From positions 1 to 7,907 of the forward strand of contig CAYLWN010000039.1 of NCBI GenBank assembly GCA_964387625.1: a stretch of 7,907 nt of DNA, in the 5' to 3' direction. The position numbers and the translations under genes were made by a program. Positions 5,932-7,907 of this stretch are shown here, piece after piece. A model generated the notes under the pieces. It saw only the letters and a list, made by a program, of their open reading frames with translations, did no database searches and was not told the origin of the DNA. The stretch is from CAYLWN01 sp964387625. Lineage in GTDB: Bacteria; Patescibacteriota; Microgenomatia; UBA10105. The number at the start of each line of letters is the position of its first letter. Position 1 is the first letter of the stretch.

Positions 5932-7863
5932 TTATCCGGCTCCTCCGCCACCACCACCGCCTCCTCCGCCACCACCGCCTGAAAATCCTCCACCGCCACC
6001 TGATGAATAATGAGCAGCAGAAGTAGAAGCTGTTTTTAGTTCAGAAGTTAAAACATTTAGAGAATTTGTTAATTGTGATATATTTTGAGTCATTGCAGAT
6101 GCCTGTGAAACATTAGTCATTGACCCCATGTAATACCAGGTGGCAGCTGTTGCTTGAGGATTTGCTAAAATTATGGGTAGCATTTTGATGATTTTATCAG
6201 CCATACCAAATAATATTCCGAAAACCAAATACTGTTCCCATAATTTATAAGCTTCAGGTGGTAGTATTTTAAATTTATTATTGGCAAAATCAGACAAGAA
6301 ATGTTTAAATGCTTTCCATTTAGATGCTTCTTCAGACCAGTTTTTAGTCCAGCGTTTCATTTTGGGATTGATAATGACTCCAATAATTATCGCTACAATA
6401 AAAATAAAAATGTTTACTGTAAAAAAAGCCACCACAGCTATAATTACTGTAAAAATCCAACTTTGTTTAAACTTGTTTTCACTGACAACATCTAGTAATT
6501 GACTGCTTTCCAGATTTTTAGAAACAGTTATACGCCACTTGGAAAACCAGCTCTGAAATGAAGTAGGATGCTCTTTTAACCAATTTTTAATCTCCTCCAA
6601 AGTCACGCTGGATTTAAGGCTTTTGATATCGAGAGTCTGATCATCAATTTCATCTACAGATAAAAAATCTAAAAATCCTTTTGGAATGGATCCAATTTTT
6701 ACAAACAGTAAATTTATTAAAGATATTTCGTATTTTCTTAAGTATTTAATATTCTTACTTAAAAATTCTGTTTTTAAAAATAGGGTAGTAGAAACTTCCT
6801 GTTTTGTGCCAAAAAAACCGCTTTTTTGAACAGTTTCGTCTTTCATGCTGATAAATCCACGTCTAGCTAAATCAAAAATTGTGGCGGTAAACGCATTAAC
6901 TTGAGGTTTGTTGCCTTGACTTAAAATGACATCTACTTCCCCAGGAGGTATGTTTGATGGAATTTCTCTGAAATATTCATTTTCTTTTGGATAATTAAAT
7001 TCTTTTCCGTATTTTTTCCAATTTATAAAATACCAAATTAACCAACCGGTGAACAAGATAATCCCTGCAACTTGTGCAATCCCATAATAAATAGCAATTT
7101 GAGCAGCTTTTTGTTGTGCTTCTTTAGCAGCTTGAATAGTTCGCTCAACATAACCTTTTTCTTCTGCTTTGATAGTTTCATAAGTTACATCACCATCTGT
7201 TGAACCAGTTATCATGTTTGAGGGAAAAACTGTTCTTATCTCCATAAATTGTCCGGTTGCTAAACTTGAGGCTGTAAAATGAACAGTTTTAGTATCAATA
7301 ATTTGTGAATTGCCGTTCAATGGTCCGTGTCCATATACCAAAATTTGGGACATATCATTTGCTGCAGTAGGTAAATTTACAATTACATCAATATTATTAT
7401 GTCCAATCTGCCAATCAGGGCCGATAATTTGCCAATAAAATTCTGCTGCTTCAGCATATTTTCTAACTGCATTATTGATCGTGTAATTTATAACAAAAGT
7501 TTTGACCTCATTATTGGCACTATATCCCCATTTCACATAAAATTTGTTGTTATCGGTATTTGTATCTAATATTGAAACAACTGATCCATCAGATGCAGTT
7601 ACCTGAAAATCAGAAATTTGGGTATTATAAAGATTGCCTTTCCGGGTATCCTGTGTGGGAATATACATGTCAGCCCAGGAAAAACTACCACTGAAACTAT
7701 ACGTTAATTCTTCTTTTACCAATACAGATTTATCAGCAAGTATATTTATAATAAATTGATCAGAAGTGATTGAATAGGATTTCGCATATACAGGACTCTC
7801 AATAAAGTTCCAAACCAAACCAAAAATAAACAATATAATAAATAGTCGAAGTATCTTTCGCAT
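5932..7863 (-). CDS. DUF2207 (YciQ-like) membrane protein with poly-glycine C-terminus
   Basis: This 643-residue protein starts with a signal peptide: a basic start (MRKILR), a hydrophobic core, and a likely cut after VYA at residue 27. Residues about 30-215 form the extracellular DUF2207 beta-rich domain, with ADKSVLVKEELTYSFSGSF near its start and AEFYWQIIGPDWQIGHNNIDVIVNLP (140-165). A helical stretch leads to a membrane segment at about 258-281. The cytoplasmic part has the PPGEVDVIL motif and FTATIFDLARRGFISM (325-340), followed by a paired membrane hairpin (468-499). Next come KWKAFKHFLSDF (515-526) and LWEQYLVFGILFGMADKI (541-558), typical of the family. The tail from 622 on is almost all glycine with one FS interruption. 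The family's molecular function is not established. It appears to stand alone. The ATG at 7863 has AGG only two nt upstream and a weak -10-like TAAATT just before that. Confidence 0.9.
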   Translation of the reverse strand: MRKILRLFIILFIFGLVWNFIESPVYAKSYSITSDQFIINILADKSVLVKEELTYSFSGSFSWADMYIPTQDTRKGNLYNTQISDFQVTASDGSVVSILDTNTDNNKFYVKWGYSANNEVKTFVINYTINNAVRKYAEAAEFYWQIIGPDWQIGHNNIDVIVNLPTAANDMSQILVYGHGPLNGNSQIIDTKTVHFTASSLATGQFMEIRTVFPSNMITGSTDGDVTYETIKAEEKGYVERTIQAAKEAQQKAAQIAIYYGIAQVAGIILFTGWLIWYFINWKKYGKEFNYPKENEYFREIPSNIPPGEVDVILSQGNKPQVNAFTATIFDLARRGFISMKDETVQKSGFFGTKQEVSTTLFLKTEFLSKNIKYLRKYEISLINLLFVKIGSIPKGFLDFLSVDEIDDQTLDIKSLKSSVTLEEIKNWLKEHPTSFQSWFSKWRITVSKNLESSQLLDVVSENKFKQSWIFTVIIAVVAFFTVNIFIFIVAIIIGVIINPKMKRWTKNWSEEASKWKAFKHFLSDFANNKFKILPPEAYKLWEQYLVFGILFGMADKIIKMLPIILANPQATAATWYYMGSMTNVSQASAMTQNISQLTNSLNVLTSELKTASTSAAHYSSGGGGGFSGGGGGGGGGGGGGAG

Positions 7864-7891
7864 ACCTATAATTTACACTATTTCCCGCTTA

Positions 7892-7907
7892 CTGTCATTC
7901 TGGAGCG
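7892..7907. repeat. Possible left half of a third hairpin repeat, cut by the window edge
   Basis: CTGTCATTCTGGAGCG resembles, from memory, the start of a dispersed hairpin repeat of the form GTCATTCTG-GA-GCGAAGC-GA-CAGAAT that occurs between genes in various bacteria. Only the left arm is inside the window, so pairing cannot be tested. It lies upstream of the DUF2207 gene. Confidence 0.35.

Noticed and set aside
6281..6502. Plus-strand open frames of 64 and 73 codons inside the DUF2207 gene
   Set aside because: They lie antisense to a well-supported gene, and their translations look like mirrored membrane and low-complexity sequence. Others at 469-675, 1135-1359, 3242-3457 and 4501-4722 were dropped for the same reason.
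1..7907. CRISPR array, prophage, insertion sequence or toxin-antitoxin pair
   Set aside because: I see no regularly spaced direct repeats, no transposase or integrase motifs, and no paired small genes. The repeats present are isolated hairpins.

Overview
This AT-rich window (about two thirds A+T by eye) reads like a chromosome fragment of a small-genome bacterium of the Candidate Phyla Radiation (Patescibacteria, Microgenomates-like). This placement is an inference. It rests on compact gene packing, standard stop codons including TGA, a membrane-anchored glucodextranase-B/Ig-like protein, a DUF2207 protein with a poly-glycine tail, and short hairpin repeats with tandem G-A mismatches. There is no rRNA or marker protein to confirm it.

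Layout. (1) Plus strand, 1-1333: a run of three tightly packed genes. These are the 3' end of a fibronectin-III-like surface protein, a small VOC (glyoxalase-fold) protein 2 nt downstream, and a membrane-anchored protein with two Ig-like domains that overlaps the VOC gene. A hairpin terminator at 1358-1386 separates them from the convergent minus-strand cluster. (2) Minus strand, 5537 down to 1475: a surface-glycan cluster in the order GT2 (rhamnosyltransferase-like), GT4 (EX7E glycosyltransferase), GT2 (WaaE-like), and a polytopic O-antigen ligase/polymerase-like protein. Three glycosyltransferases would assemble an oligosaccharide on the cytoplasmic face, and the polytopic protein would polymerise or ligate it on the outer face. 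(3) A divergent intergenic region (5538-5683), then a 47-residue single-pass membrane protein on the plus strand (5684-5827) with a near-perfect Shine-Dalgarno sequence. (4) A terminator hairpin (5869-5904) shared with a convergent DUF2207/YciQ-like membrane protein (7863 to 5932).

The most unusual feature is a set of short hairpin repeats. A 41-bp element occurs twice in opposite orientation with 38/41 matches (1597-1637 and 3500-3540). One copy lies between two glycosyltransferase genes. The other lies inside the ligase reading frame, next to a second, different hairpin repeat (1645-1664). Together these two encode nearly all of one inter-helix loop of the ligase. Both hairpin types can be drawn with tandem G-A mismatches in the stem, and the start of a possible third type lies at the right edge. 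No interval without a gene exceeds 300 bases.
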